Positions 42,890 through 51,635 of a DNA stretch of 64,000 nucleotides are shown here, in pieces. The translations under genes and the position numbers were made by a program. The DNA comes from an uncultured Prevotellaceae bacterium (GTDB taxonomy: Bacteria; Bacteroidota; Bacteroidia; Bacteroidales; Muribaculaceae). The first letter of the stretch is position 1. Each line of letters starts with the position of its first letter. Below the pieces are notes generated by a model. The model worked only from the letters and a program-made list of their open reading frames with translations, had not been told where the DNA came from and ran no database searches. The stretch spans positions 38,200 through 102,199 of the forward strand of contig ONIL01000003.1 in NCBI GenBank assembly GCA_900317835.1. The letters run 5' to 3'.

Positions 42890-44920
42890 CATCACGTGCC
42901 CGATATCTCAAGGCGCTCACAGCCATCATCTGCACCTTGGTGGCAATGGCATCGGCCGCACAGGATGGTCCAACAACTTCTTTGGACTCTATCAGCCTGG
43001 AGGAGGTCGTCGTGACACATCGTTCAGCAGGCACCAATCGCCTCGGTGGCCCTGTGGATGCCGTGCGCATCAATCGGCAGGAACTATTCAAGGCCGCCTG
43101 CTGCAACCTGGGCGAGAGTTTTACCAACCAATCCATCGGTTGACGTCAACTACAGTGACGCCGCCACTGGGGCCCGCCAAATCAAACTGCTGGGATTGAG
43201 CGGCACCTACGTTCAAATGCTTGCCGAGAACATTCCCAACTGGCGTGGAACAGCCATCCCCTATTCTTTGAGTTATGTTCCTGGGCCATGGATGAAGAGC
43301 ATCCTTGTGTCTAAAGGGGCCTCATCGGTGCGTAACGGCTATGAGAGTATCACTGGACAGATTGATGTCGAATTCCTCAAGCCCGAAGACGAACAGGGGG
43401 CCACCATCAACCTCTATGGCAACAGCGAGGGCCGCATGGAGGCCAACGCCGATGCCAACGTCCACCTGACCCAACGACTCAACACCGAGGTGCTCGCCCA
43501 CTATGAGCGCAGTTTTATCGACATGGACGGCAACGACGACGGCTTCATCGACATGCCGCGTGTGCGACAATTCAACATCCACAACCGCTGGGACTGGCTT
43601 GGCTACACCTACATTTTCCATGGTGGTCTTGCGCTCCTCGACGAGGACCGCAAGAGCGGACAGACCCAAGACGCCGCCAGCAGTGCCGACCGCTACGAAA
43701 TCGGACTCAAGACCCATCGCTATGAGGGTTACATGAAGCATGCTTTCTTCCTCGACCGCGAACACGGCACCAATATCGCATTGATGGCCTCGGCGACCTT
43801 GCACCAACTCGACGCGCACTATGGCCACAAGCGCTACAAGACCGACGAACGTAACCTGTATGCCCAACTGATGTTTGAGACTACTTTCACGTCCAAGCAT
43901 ACCCTGTCGGCAGGGCTTAGCATCAACCACGACGACCCTGACAGTGAGGTCACCGTCACTTATGGCCAATTATATGGCACTGGCGCTCATGATCAGCGCG
44001 AGACGACTCCTGGCATCTATGCCCAATATACCTTCAATTCTTACGACCGCTGGATTGTGATGGCAGGCATCAGGGCCGACCACAGTAGCCTGTACGGCAC
44101 TTTTGTCACGCCACGCCTGCATATCAAGTTTGCCCCCAGCGACAAATTCTCATGGCGCGCTACCATTGGCAAGGGCTACCGCACCACACAACCTCTGGCG
44201 CAGTACAACAACCTGATGGCCAGCGGACGCAGCATCATCATTGACGAACTCAAGCAGGAGGCTGCCTGGAATATGGGCACCAGTTGCTCCCTCACCCTAC
44301 CCGTTGCGGGCCGTCTGCTCAAGGCCAACCTCGAGTATTACTACACCCACTTCGACAACCAGACGGTCGTGGACTACGACAGCCGCCCCTGGATTATCCA
44401 TATCACCAACCTCGACGGCCGCTCCTTCTCGCACACCATCCAGGCCGACGTGTCCTATCCCATCTTGCCTGGATTGGAACTTACCGCGGCCTACCGCATC
44501 AACAACGTCAAGACCACCTTGGCTGGAAAACTGCGCGAGAAACCGCTCACCAACCGCTACAAGGGCCTGATTACCGCCAGCTACCGCACCCCGCTAGGCA
44601 TTTGGCAGTTTGATGTCACCCTCCAGCTCAACGGCGGTGGACGCATGCCCACGCCCTACTATACAGGCAACGACAATCATCTCTCCTGGCCCGAGCGCTT
44701 CCATGCCTATGAGCAACTCAACGCACAGGTCACCAGGTGGTTCCGCCACTTCTCCATCTACATTGGCGGCGAGAACCTCACCGGCAAGCGCCAAAAGAAT
44801 CCCATCATCAGACCCGACGAACCATGGAGTGGACTCTTCAATCCCACACTCGTCTGGGGACCCGTCAGCGGAGCCATGGCCTATGCCGGCATCCGCATCA
44901 ACCTGGGCCGAACATTATAA
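42886..44920 (+). pseudogene. TonB-dependent receptor, metal-type, with a single-base frameshift
   Basis: The reading frame starts at 42886 (ATGA overlap with truA) with the signal peptide YLKALTAIICTLVAMASAAQ and a TonB-box/plug opening (LEEVVVTHRSAGTNRL), then stops at 43143. The rest continues in another frame up to 44920 and has the family plug motif NPSVDVNYSDAATGARQIKL and a full beta-barrel ending GIRINLGRTL. Deleting one A near 43126 restores ESFTTNPSVDV, the expected sequence. No other lesion is visible over about 590 codons. The next gene encodes an HMA metal-binding protein, which suggests metal uptake or handling. It could be a recent pseudogene, a phase variant or a sequencing error. 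Confidence 0.82.
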
Positions 44921-44954
44921 GACAATTACTAACAACCCAATCAATAACACGACA

Positions 44955-45287
44955 ATGAAAAGATTCATTTTACTATTCACAACGATGATACTGGTCACCA
45001 TGGCAGCTGTAGCCAAGGACATCAAGACCGTTGTCGTCACCACCACGCCGCAGATGCACTGCGAGAACTGCGAGAACCGCATCAAGAACAACCTGCGTTT
45101 CGAGAAAGGCGTCAAGAAAATTGAGACCAACATCGAGAAGCAGACCGTCACCATCACCTATGACGCCGACAAGACCACCGTCGAGAATTTGCTCAAGGGT
45201 TTCGAGAAGTTCAAGTACAGCGCCCGCGTCCTTGAAGACGGTGAGACTGTCGAGACCGACACCGAGGAGGAATGCCCTAACATGTAA
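44955..45287 (+). CDS. Exported heavy-metal-associated (HMA) domain protein
   Basis: This 110-residue protein has a signal peptide (RFILLFTTMILVTMAAVA) and a single HMA ferredoxin-like domain with the metal-binding loop PQMHCENCENRIKNNL (MxCxxC). The domain is followed by an acidic tail ending EEECPNM. Such domains bind soft metal ions such as Cu(I) or Zn(II). Export to the periplasm and position 34 bp after a TonB receptor suggest it receives a metal ion imported or buffered at the envelope. The specific metal is not determined. Confidence 0.88.
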   Translation: MKRFILLFTTMILVTMAAVAKDIKTVVVTTTPQMHCENCENRIKNNLRFEKGVKKIETNIEKQTVTITYDADKTTVENLLKGFEKFKYSARVLEDGETVETDTEEECPNM

Positions 45288-45310
45288 AACAAAAAATTTG
45301 GCGTAAAGGC

Positions 45311-45340
45311 TTGTCAGTTCGGGAAAAAGCATTACCTTTG
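45311..45340 (+). promoter_or_regulatory. Bacteroidetes-type promoter of rplU-rpmA
   Basis: TTG (45311-45313), a 19-nt spacer and TACCTTTG (45333-45340): a full consensus for a strong constitutive promoter. Confidence 0.8.
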
Positions 45341-45432
45341 CACCCGCATTAGTGCCCGCGGGGCTCAGCAAAGTGCTGGGAAACGATATCCAGCCGCCTC
45401 AGGGACAATTATTTAAACTACAACAATAACAA
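45341..45432 (+). promoter_or_regulatory. Structured 5' leader of rplU-rpmA (candidate autoregulatory RNA)
   Basis: The ~90-nt G/C-rich untranslated leader contains a hairpin CTCAGCA-AAG-TGCTGGG (45364-45380), followed by GGAAACGATATCC and an A/T-rich ribosome-entry region. Leaders of ribosomal-protein operons often bind the encoded protein. I do not match this to a named RNA family. Confidence 0.4.
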
Positions 45433-45753
45433 ATGTACGCAATTGTAGAGATTCAGGGACAACAGTTCCGTGTCGAGACCGGCAAGAAGTTGTATGTCCA
45501 CTATCTCGGCGACGAGCGCAAGGAAGGCGACTCTGTAGAGTTTGACCGCGTCCTGCTCGTGGATGCCGACGGTGCCGTTAAGGTTGGTGCACCTACCGTC
45601 GAAGGTGCAAAGGTTGTTTGCGAGGTAAAGGCTCCCCTCGTGAAAGGTGAACACGTAATCGTCTTCAAGAAGAAACGTCGCAAAGGCTATCGCCGTCTCA
45701 ATGGCCATCGCCAGCAGTTCACTCAGCTTGAGATTAAAGAAGTCATTGCTTAA
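45433..45753 (+). CDS. rplU: Ribosomal protein L21 (bL21)
   Basis: This 106-residue large-subunit protein starts [20 protein letters not shown] and ends with the RNA-binding segment [21 protein letters not shown]. Length is normal. It forms the conserved rplU-rpmA pair with L27 (30 bp apart), after a consensus promoter and a 92-nt leader. Confidence 0.97.
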   Translation: MYAIVEIQGQQFRVETGKKLYVHYLGDERKEGDSVEFDRVLLVDADGAVKVGAPTVEGAKVVCEVKAPLVKGEHVIVFKKKRRKGYRRLNGHRQQFTQLEIKEVIA

Positions 45754-45783
45754 TTAACCATTTAAAAATCACAACTCTAGATT

Positions 45784-46083
45784 ATGGCACATAAAAAAGG
45801 TGTCGGCAGTTCAAAGAACGGCCGCGAGAGCGAAAGCAAACGCCTCGGCGTGAAGATTTTTGGTGGTCAGTTTGCCAAGGCCGGTAACATCATCCGCCGT
45901 CAGCGCGGTACTAACATCATCCGCCGTCAGCGCGGTACCCAGCACCGTCCTGGCAAGAACGTTGGCATGGGCAAGGACCACACCCTCTATGCTCTGGTTG
46001 ACGGTACTGTAGAGTTCCAGCATCGCGCTGGTCACACCTACATCAACGTGATCCAGGACACTCCCAAGGAGGAACAGAACTAA
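45784..46083 (+). CDS. rpmA: Ribosomal protein L27 (bL27) with internal 9-residue duplication
   Basis: This 99-residue protein opens with [20 protein letters not shown] and later reads [17 protein letters not shown], the standard L27 sequence, whose N-terminus reaches the peptidyl-transferase centre. Between these, NIIRRQRGT is present twice in direct succession, where other L27 proteins have it once. This makes the protein nine residues longer than the usual ~85-90. The duplication is in frame and 26 of 27 bases are identical between the copies. The gene is otherwise intact and expected to be essential. Confidence 0.95.
   Translation: MAHKKGVGSSKNGRESESKRLGVKIFGGQFAKAGNIIRRQRGTNIIRRQRGTQHRPGKNVGMGKDHTLYALVDGTVEFQHRAGHTYINVIQDTPKEEQN
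45886..45939 (+). repeat. 27-bp in-frame tandem duplication within rpmA
   Basis: AACATCATCCGCCGTCAGCG plus seven further bases at 45886-45912 is repeated at 45913-45939 with one difference (final T versus C). Confidence 0.92.
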
Positions 46084-46110
46084 AGAAGGAATTTAATCCC
46101 AACCCTAAGG

Positions 46111-46155
46111 GACGAGGGTGAGCACCATCAAATGGCGCCCACCCTTCGTTTTTTT
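46111..46155 (+). terminator. Terminator of rplU-rpmA
   Basis: Stem ACGAGGGTG-AGCACC / GGCGCC-CACCCTTCGT with a small bulge, followed by a run of seven T. It ends just before the converging DUF1232 gene. Confidence 0.82.
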
Positions 46156-46156
46156 G

Positions 46157-46606
46157 TCAGTATTCCTCGGCCTCAATATCGATGATGCGGGGATCGTTGG
46201 GATCGATGTGGGGAATTGTGAGGTCCATCTCCTCACCCTCCTCGGGGCCGAACCACTCGCGCAACCGTTCGCGGGCCTTACGCTCAATCTCGGGAGTGAT
46301 GTATTTCTTCATCGTGAACAGTGCCCATGCCAGCGCCGCCAGGTCGTCGGTAAAGCCCAGGCCCAAGATGACATCGGGGATGAAATCAAGAGGCAGGATA
46401 AAGTAACCTAATGCGCCCAGTACCTTCAACTTGAGGCTAGTGGGCACGGCAGGATCACGCGACACGTAATAGAGCACGAGCACATAGTACACAGCCTTGC
46501 GGCCTGCCTTTTGTGCCACTTTACGCAACTTCTTCCACAACTTGCTGTCGTTGAAGTACTGGGCGTAATCGTCAAGGTTGAAATTTCGATTGGTTGACAT
46601 CCTCAT
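46157..46606 (-). CDS. DUF1232 (YkvA-like) membrane protein
   Basis: This 149-residue protein contains the DUF1232 core YYVLVLYYVSRDPAVPTSLK and YFILPLDFIPDVILGLGFTDD, with hydrophobic helices at about 40-60 and 70-110 and a charged tail. The PLDxIPD signature is diagnostic. The function is unknown; the family is a small inner-membrane-associated one. It is the last gene of the minus-strand run, 73 bp after xseB. Confidence 0.88.
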   Translation of the reverse strand: MRMSTNRNFNLDDYAQYFNDSKLWKKLRKVAQKAGRKAVYYVLVLYYVSRDPAVPTSLKLKVLGALGYFILPLDFIPDVILGLGFTDDLAALAWALFTMKKYITPEIERKARERLREWFGPEEGEEMDLTIPHIDPNDPRIIDIEAEEY

Positions 46607-46679
46607 GCAATACTATTGGTCATTAACTGCACCTGCTGGTGCAAATCCCATGCCAAAGCCTACCGAGGCGTGAAAAAGC

Positions 46680-46889
46680 TCAGTTTTTATCCTGAATGCC
46701 AGCAAGAATCTGCTTGAGTTGCTCATCGGCGGCGGTGAGCTTCTTGCGGCAGATGTCCAACAGTTGCTTGCTGCGTTGGGTATAGGCAGTCAGATGGTCG
46801 ATGCTGCACTGCGGGTCCTGCATCTTCAACACGAGTTGTTCCAGCTCGGTCACTGCCTGGGTATAGGTCATTTCGGTGTTCTCTTCCAT
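46680..46889 (-). CDS. xseB: Exodeoxyribonuclease VII small subunit
   Basis: This 69-residue protein has the XseB signature MTYTQAVTELEQLVLKMQDP ... DHLTAYTQRSKQLLDICRKKL and forms coiled-coil helices around XseA. Exonuclease VII degrades single-stranded DNA in both directions. It lies 15 bp after xseA. Confidence 0.93.
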   Translation of the reverse strand: MEENTEMTYTQAVTELEQLVLKMQDPQCSIDHLTAYTQRSKQLLDICRKKLTAADEQLKQILAGIQDKN

Positions 46890-46904
46890 TGTATTTATCG
46901 TTTT

Positions 46905-48245
46905 CTATTGTTGATGTACTTGAGTGACGGTTGCATCGGCTGCCCCGCTGGCAAATTGCACTGTCACCTGGTCGCCAGGCTGCAACTGCCCAGCATCGGT
47001 GATGCAGGCATTCCCTTTTCTCACAAGCGAGTAGCCACGTTTCAAGGTGTTCATCGGCGACAACAGTGTCGCCTTGTCATCAAGGGTCTGTAGACGTTGC
47101 TGCTCTCGCTGCAACACGCGAGCGACGGCATCATTCATTCGCTCAATGGCACGCTCAAGGGTCGTTCGTTGATTGGCAATGAGGCTGTTGGCGGCAAAGG
47201 GGATATTTCTAGTGTAGTTGTCCAACTTGACACGGTTAGTGTCGATGATGCGTCGTGCTGTGGCGGGTATCATGCTGGTAAAGTATGCCAGATGCTCTCT
47301 TGCCTGGCCCACAGTATCACGCACGGCGTTGACAACGGCATCCTGCAACTCGTCGAGATGAGCCAATGCATTGGTTCCACGCTGGATGAGCCACTCGGCG
47401 GCAGCCGTCGGCGTCTTGACCCGCATGGCAGCCACATAATCCAGCACAGTCACGTCGCGCTCGTGACCAATGCCCACAATTACTGGAATCGGGAAATTGG
47501 CGACATAAGAAGCCAAGTCATAGTTGTCAAATGAGTTGAGCTCGGATGTAGCGCCACCGCCACGGATGATGACAACGCAATCAAACAGGTCAATGTGACG
47601 GTTGATGCTGTCAAGTGCGGCAATCACCGTTGGAACGGTCTGCGTCCCCTGCATCACAGCCTGGAACAGGCAGGTGTAGAACTGCAAACCGTAGGGGTTG
47701 CCATGCAACTGGTTCATGAAGTCTCCGTAGCCCGCAGCACCCGCAGCCGAAACAATGGCAATGCGCTGTGGCACATCGGCCCAAGGCAACTGCTTGTTCA
47801 ACTCCAGGATGCCCTCTTTAGCCAGTTTCTCGAGAATCTCCTGGCGCTGACGCTCCATATCGCCCATCGTGTAACTGGGATCAATGTCGTTGATGACGAC
47901 TTTGAATCCATACTGGAGATGGTAAGTAGCAGTCACCATGACAAGCACTTTCATGCCTGTCTTGAGATCGCTTCCTGTCGCAGCTTTGAACTTCGCGTTA
48001 AGATTCGGGAACATGCTGGACCAGATGACAGCACCCACCTTGGCAACACTGGCACCCCGAGAGTCTTTCTCAATGAGTTCCATGTAGCAATGACCTCGAG
48101 AAACGCGCAAGTCGCTGGTCTCGGCGACAACCCATTGGCGCTGGAGCCGTGGATTACTGTTGATTGACTGGCTGATGAGCGCGTTGAACTCGCTCAGGGT
48201 CATGCCTTGTGGCTTATTGGGGAAAAGTGACGGCTGCATCGGCAT
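46905..48245 (-). CDS. xseA: Exodeoxyribonuclease VII large subunit
   Basis: This 446-residue catalytic subunit has an N-terminal OB-fold (SLFPNKPQGMTLSEFNALISQ ... VVAETSDLRVSRGHCYMELIEKD), a nuclease domain with VVIIRGGGATSELNSFDNYDLA and GIGHERDVTVLDYVA, and a long C-terminal coiled coil (residues about 280-400). Its ATG overlaps the stop of the DUF3256 gene by one base (TAATG), so translation is coupled. Confidence 0.95.
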   Translation of the reverse strand: MPMQPSLFPNKPQGMTLSEFNALISQSINSNPRLQRQWVVAETSDLRVSRGHCYMELIEKDSRGASVAKVGAVIWSSMFPNLNAKFKAATGSDLKTGMKVLVMVTATYHLQYGFKVVINDIDPSYTMGDMERQRQEILEKLAKEGILELNKQLPWADVPQRIAIVSAAGAAGYGDFMNQLHGNPYGLQFYTCLFQAVMQGTQTVPTVIAALDSINRHIDLFDCVVIIRGGGATSELNSFDNYDLASYVANFPIPVIVGIGHERDVTVLDYVAAMRVKTPTAAAEWLIQRGTNALAHLDELQDAVVNAVRDTVGQAREHLAYFTSMIPATARRIIDTNRVKLDNYTRNIPFAANSLIANQRTTLERAIERMNDAVARVLQREQQRLQTLDDKATLLSPMNTLKRGYSLVRKGNACITDAGQLQPGDQVTVQFASGAADATVTQVHQQ

Positions 48246-48889
48246 TACTTCACAGGCTTGATTTTATCGCCATTGATGCGATAGCTGATCGATGGCTTGA
48301 GATAAGCTGCAAAGCGCTTGAAATCTTCACGTGACAGAAAGCGCTCCAACCCATGGGTTGCCTCGAGAACATCATGCCGCTCGCCAGTAAAGGTCAACTG
48401 GATGAGCGGGAAAACCATCGCGTCCTGCAAGTCGGCACGCAGTTCGCGCGGCATTTTTCCCTTGATAAAGTTGTCAATGCCAGGCATCTTGAAGAAGGTG
48501 GACGGCCTCAAGAACAATTGCCACTGTGGGTTCCAGAAACTGATGTGGCTGTCGGGCACTGGGGTCATCACCGTCTCGATGACAGCGATGACCGTATCTT
48601 TGCGGCCTGCAGTCATCATGCGCATCTCGACCACCCTGCCCGCACTTGCCTGCAGTTTGAGGTAAGCGCTATCCAGTTCCAGCAACTTGCTGTCACCGGC
48701 GAGATTGTTCTGAATCGACACCGATTGACCGCTGTTGTAATAATCCACCATGTCAAGGCGGTTAGTGCGGGTGAGCAAGGCAAATATATTACCTGGCTCA
48801 CTCGCAAACAAATCCGCTATAGTGCGCGACTGACCTGTCAATGGCAACAACGCCAATGACAAGAAAAAGATACTGGCAAGTCGTCTCAT
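48245..48889 (-). CDS. DUF3256 family secreted protein
   Basis: This 214-residue protein has a signal peptide (RRLASIFFLSLALLPLTGQS). The body matches DUF3256, a Bacteroidetes-specific family: ADLFASEPGNIFALLTRTNRLDMVDYY, MTPVPDSHISFWNPQWQ. The function is unknown. Predicted periplasmic. It sits directly between the M48 peptidase gene (no gap) and xseA (1-bp overlap). Confidence 0.85.
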   Translation of the reverse strand: MRRLASIFFLSLALLPLTGQSRTIADLFASEPGNIFALLTRTNRLDMVDYYNSGQSVSIQNNLAGDSKLLELDSAYLKLQASAGRVVEMRMMTAGRKDTVIAVIETVMTPVPDSHISFWNPQWQLFLRPSTFFKMPGIDNFIKGKMPRELRADLQDAMVFPLIQLTFTGERHDVLEATHGLERFLSREDFKRFAAYLKPSISYRINGDKIKPVK

Positions 48890-49687
48890 TTATTTGGCGC
48901 CGTACTGCTTTTTCACCTCGGGCAACCACTTCCTGATATCGGCAATGCGCGTTTCATGGCTCGGGTGCGAACTCATGAACTCGGGCACACTGCTCGAAGA
49001 TGAGGCCTGCATCTTTTGCCAGAAGGTAATGGCGACATCAGGATTATAGCCAGCGATGGTCATCAGCACCAGGCCCATCTTGTCGGCCTCGCTCTCATGC
49101 TTGCGCGAGAAGGGTTGCATCACACCATACTGGGCACCCAGACCATACACCTGTTGTGCAATCTGCTGTGTGGCGGCACTCTTGCCACTGGTGAGGATAC
49201 CGATGGCATTGGCGCCATACTGTGCCAGCACCTGCTGACTCATGCGCTCGTTGCTGTGCTTGGCCACAGCGTGAGCCACCTCATGACCTATCACCACAGC
49301 CAGCTCATCATCACTGCCGACGAGGTTCATGATGCCCTCATAGACCACGATCTTGCCACCGGGCATACACCAAGCGTTGACTTCATCGTTCTTGACCAAG
49401 TTAAACTCCCATGCGAAGTTTTGCAACTCGCTCTCCAGGCCAGCATACTTGAGATAGGCCTCGGTAGCTGCAGCGATGCGCTGTCCCACGCGGGTCACTT
49501 GGGCACTTTGGGTCTTCTGACTCGAGATAGTAGCCGTCTGCATGAAGCTGGCATACTGCTGGAGGCTTGCCTGCAGCACCTCACTGTCACTGACAAGGTT
49601 CAACTGCTTGCGGCCCGTGATGGGAACGGAACCACAGCTGGTAAGCAGCATAGCTGCTACAGCCAACATTGCGATAATCTTTTTCAT
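48890..49687 (-). CDS. M48-family zinc metallopeptidase lipoprotein
   Basis: The start is set at 49687 (MKKIIAMLAVAAMLLTSCGS), giving a lipoprotein with lipobox LLTSC. The peptidase domain has the zinc motif HEVAH in ELAVVIGHEVAHAVAKHSNERM, and the third ligand Glu in FSRKHESEADKMGLVLM. The N-terminal PITGRKQLNLVS is typical of LoiP/BepA-type envelope proteases. It probably degrades or matures damaged envelope proteins in the periplasm. It lies between mrp and the DUF3256 gene. Confidence 0.93.
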   Translation of the reverse strand: MKKIIAMLAVAAMLLTSCGSVPITGRKQLNLVSDSEVLQASLQQYASFMQTATISSQKTQSAQVTRVGQRIAAATEAYLKYAGLESELQNFAWEFNLVKNDEVNAWCMPGGKIVVYEGIMNLVGSDDELAVVIGHEVAHAVAKHSNERMSQQVLAQYGANAIGILTSGKSAATQQIAQQVYGLGAQYGVMQPFSRKHESEADKMGLVLMTIAGYNPDVAITFWQKMQASSSSSVPEFMSSHPSHETRIADIRKWLPEVKKQYGAK

Positions 49688-49721
49688 AATCAATCGAAAT
49701 TACGTGAATAATAGTTATGAC

Positions 49722-50825
49722 TTAATGAGTTTGAACAATTTCGGTAGGAGGAAGGGTCTCGTTGCGGCGGTCGATGGCGGCAATCACCTGAGTGGCCAGT
49801 TGCTTGAATGCCACACCGCTCACGTCGTTCATGCGCACCACGGGCATACCATCGTCACTGCCCTTGCAGATGCCGGCAACAAGCGGAATCTGGCCCAATA
49901 ATTCAACCCCGAGATTTTCGGCCAGCAGCTTGCCACCGTCACGTCCGAAGATGAAGTATTGCTCATCGGGATGGGTTGCGGGTGTGAACCACGACATGTT
50001 CTCGACAATGCCCAGCACTGGAACGTTCACATGCTCTCCCATGAACATCGAAATACCCTTGCGGGCGTCGGCAAGCGCCACCTGCTGGGGCGTGGTGACC
50101 ACGATGGCACCAGTAATGGGAAGCGTCTGCACCAAGGTCAGGTGGATGTCGCTTGTGCCAGGCGGCAGGTCGATGATGAAGTAGTCCAGCTCACCCCAGT
50201 CGGCCTCGTTGATGAGTTGCCGCAGGGCGTTGCTGGCCATGGCTCCGCGCCACAGGATGGCTTTTTCCTTGTCCACCAGAAAACCCAGCGAGAGCATCTT
50301 CACGCCATACTTCTCCAGTGGGATGATCAGGTTCCTGCCGTCCACCTCGTGCATATAGAGCTGCTCGTCCTCGGCGCCAAACATCTTGGGCATCGAGGGG
50401 CCGAAAATATCGGCATCCAGCAGACCCACACGAAAACCTTGCAGGGCAAGTGCCACAGCCAGGTTGCAGGCGATGGTCGATTTGCCCACACCGCCCTTGC
50501 CCGAGCTCACAGCGATGATGTTCTTCACGCCAGGCAGGGGCTTTTCGATTTTGCGCACGGGATTATCTTGAGGGGTCTTCACCCCGATGTTTCCCTTAAT
50601 ATCCACTTCGGCGCCCACATGGGCGAGAATTGCAGCCTCGGCAGCCTTGACCACGCTCTTGATAAAGGGGTCGGTCGATTTCTCAAAAGTCAGTGAAAAG
50701 CTCACACGGTTGCCGTCGATGCGGATGTCATCATTCACCATGCCCATGTCCACGATGTCTTTTCCCGTTCCGGGATAACGCACCGTGCGGAGGGCATCCA
50801 GTATCAGATTAGGATAAATCGTCAT
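49722..50825 (-). CDS. mrp: Mrp/ApbC-family iron-sulfur carrier ATPase
   Basis: This 367-residue protein has an N-terminal MIP18/DUF59 domain (about 5-90) and a P-loop ATPase domain with the deviant Walker A SSGKGGVGKSTIACNLA, DADIFGPSMPKMFG and DYFIIDLPPGTSDIHLT. It delivers Fe-S clusters to target proteins. The CxxC cluster-binding pair found after ENMS in many homologues is absent (ENMSWFTPATHPDEQYFIFG). As far as I recall this is usual in Bacteroidetes Mrp. It lies 24 bp after trmB. Confidence 0.92.
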   Translation of the reverse strand: MTIYPNLILDALRTVRYPGTGKDIVDMGMVNDDIRIDGNRVSFSLTFEKSTDPFIKSVVKAAEAAILAHVGAEVDIKGNIGVKTPQDNPVRKIEKPLPGVKNIIAVSSGKGGVGKSTIACNLAVALALQGFRVGLLDADIFGPSMPKMFGAEDEQLYMHEVDGRNLIIPLEKYGVKMLSLGFLVDKEKAILWRGAMASNALRQLINEADWGELDYFIIDLPPGTSDIHLTLVQTLPITGAIVVTTPQQVALADARKGISMFMGEHVNVPVLGIVENMSWFTPATHPDEQYFIFGRDGGKLLAENLGVELLGQIPLVAGICKGSDDGMPVVRMNDVSGVAFKQLATQVIAAIDRRNETLPPTEIVQTH

Positions 50826-50849
50826 TTTTAGTTTTATTCTGTTTATAGT

Positions 50850-51623
50850 TTATAGATTAGAGTCAGACATGAGTTGCGGCATCTGGATGTAGCCACGGTT
50901 ATAGCTGCGGTAAGTGTCGGGCTCGATATCAATGTCGGGCTCCACCAGTTCCACACCATGTGGCAAGGCGAAGCGGATATACTTGATGGTCAGGCCGCGT
51001 TGCAGCCACTGCATCTCATAGTGGGTCTTGATATCCAGAATGTCGTTGGCCAAGCCACTGGCATACAGGTCATCGGTGTCGGCCTCTACGGGCAGATGAT
51101 TCTCCTGGACCAGTGCATGGGTATAGGTATAAAGGAACGGACTGTCGGTCTTCAGGTGGACAATACCTCCATCCCGCAGGATGTGGCGATAATTATCCAG
51201 GAAGCGGGTCGATGTCAAGCGCTTGTTGACCTTCTTCATTTGCGGATCAGGAAAAGTGATCCATATCTCGGAGACCTCATCAGGGGCAAACATGCGGTCA
51301 ATCAGCTCGATGCTGGTTCTCAGGAAGGCCACGTTGGGCAATCCCAGTTCCGTCGCCTGCTTGGCACCCGTCCACATGCGCGCGCCCTTGATATCGACGC
51401 CGATGTAATTCTTGCCGGGGAAGCGTTGCGCCAGTCCCACGGCATATTCCCCCTTGCCGCAGCCCAGCTCCAGCACAATGGGGTTATCGTTCTTGAAGTA
51501 CTGCTCATTCCACTTGCCTCGCATGGGGCAACCGCCCTCTTGAGTGACCACCGCAAAGGGGAACTGGAACACACACTGCATGCGCTCCATGTCGGCAAAT
51601 TTCTTGAGTTTATTCTTTCCCAT
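50850..51623 (-). CDS. trmB: tRNA (guanine-N7-)-methyltransferase
   Basis: This 257-residue SAM-dependent enzyme methylates G46 in the variable loop of tRNA. Motifs: SAM-binding [32 protein letters not shown], and the catalytic [22 protein letters not shown]. The N-terminal extension ([20 protein letters not shown]) is normal for Bacteroidetes TrmB. It follows the LRR gene by 12 bp. Confidence 0.95.
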   Translation of the reverse strand: MGKNKLKKFADMERMQCVFQFPFAVVTQEGGCPMRGKWNEQYFKNDNPIVLELGCGKGEYAVGLAQRFPGKNYIGVDIKGARMWTGAKQATELGLPNVAFLRTSIELIDRMFAPDEVSEIWITFPDPQMKKVNKRLTSTRFLDNYRHILRDGGIVHLKTDSPFLYTYTHALVQENHLPVEADTDDLYASGLANDILDIKTHYEMQWLQRGLTIKYIRFALPHGVELVEPDIDIEPDTYRSYNRGYIQMPQLMSDSNL

Positions 51624-51635
51624 TAATTTTGCGTT

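Noticed and set aside
42679-43143. Frame running through truA into the receptor as one gene
   Set aside because: Only the part from 42886 is genuine (receptor N-terminus); the earlier part is an alternative frame of truA.
49722-50825. Loss of the CxxC pair in Mrp as a defect
   Set aside because: I believe this form is common among Bacteroidetes Mrp proteins, so it is not notable here.
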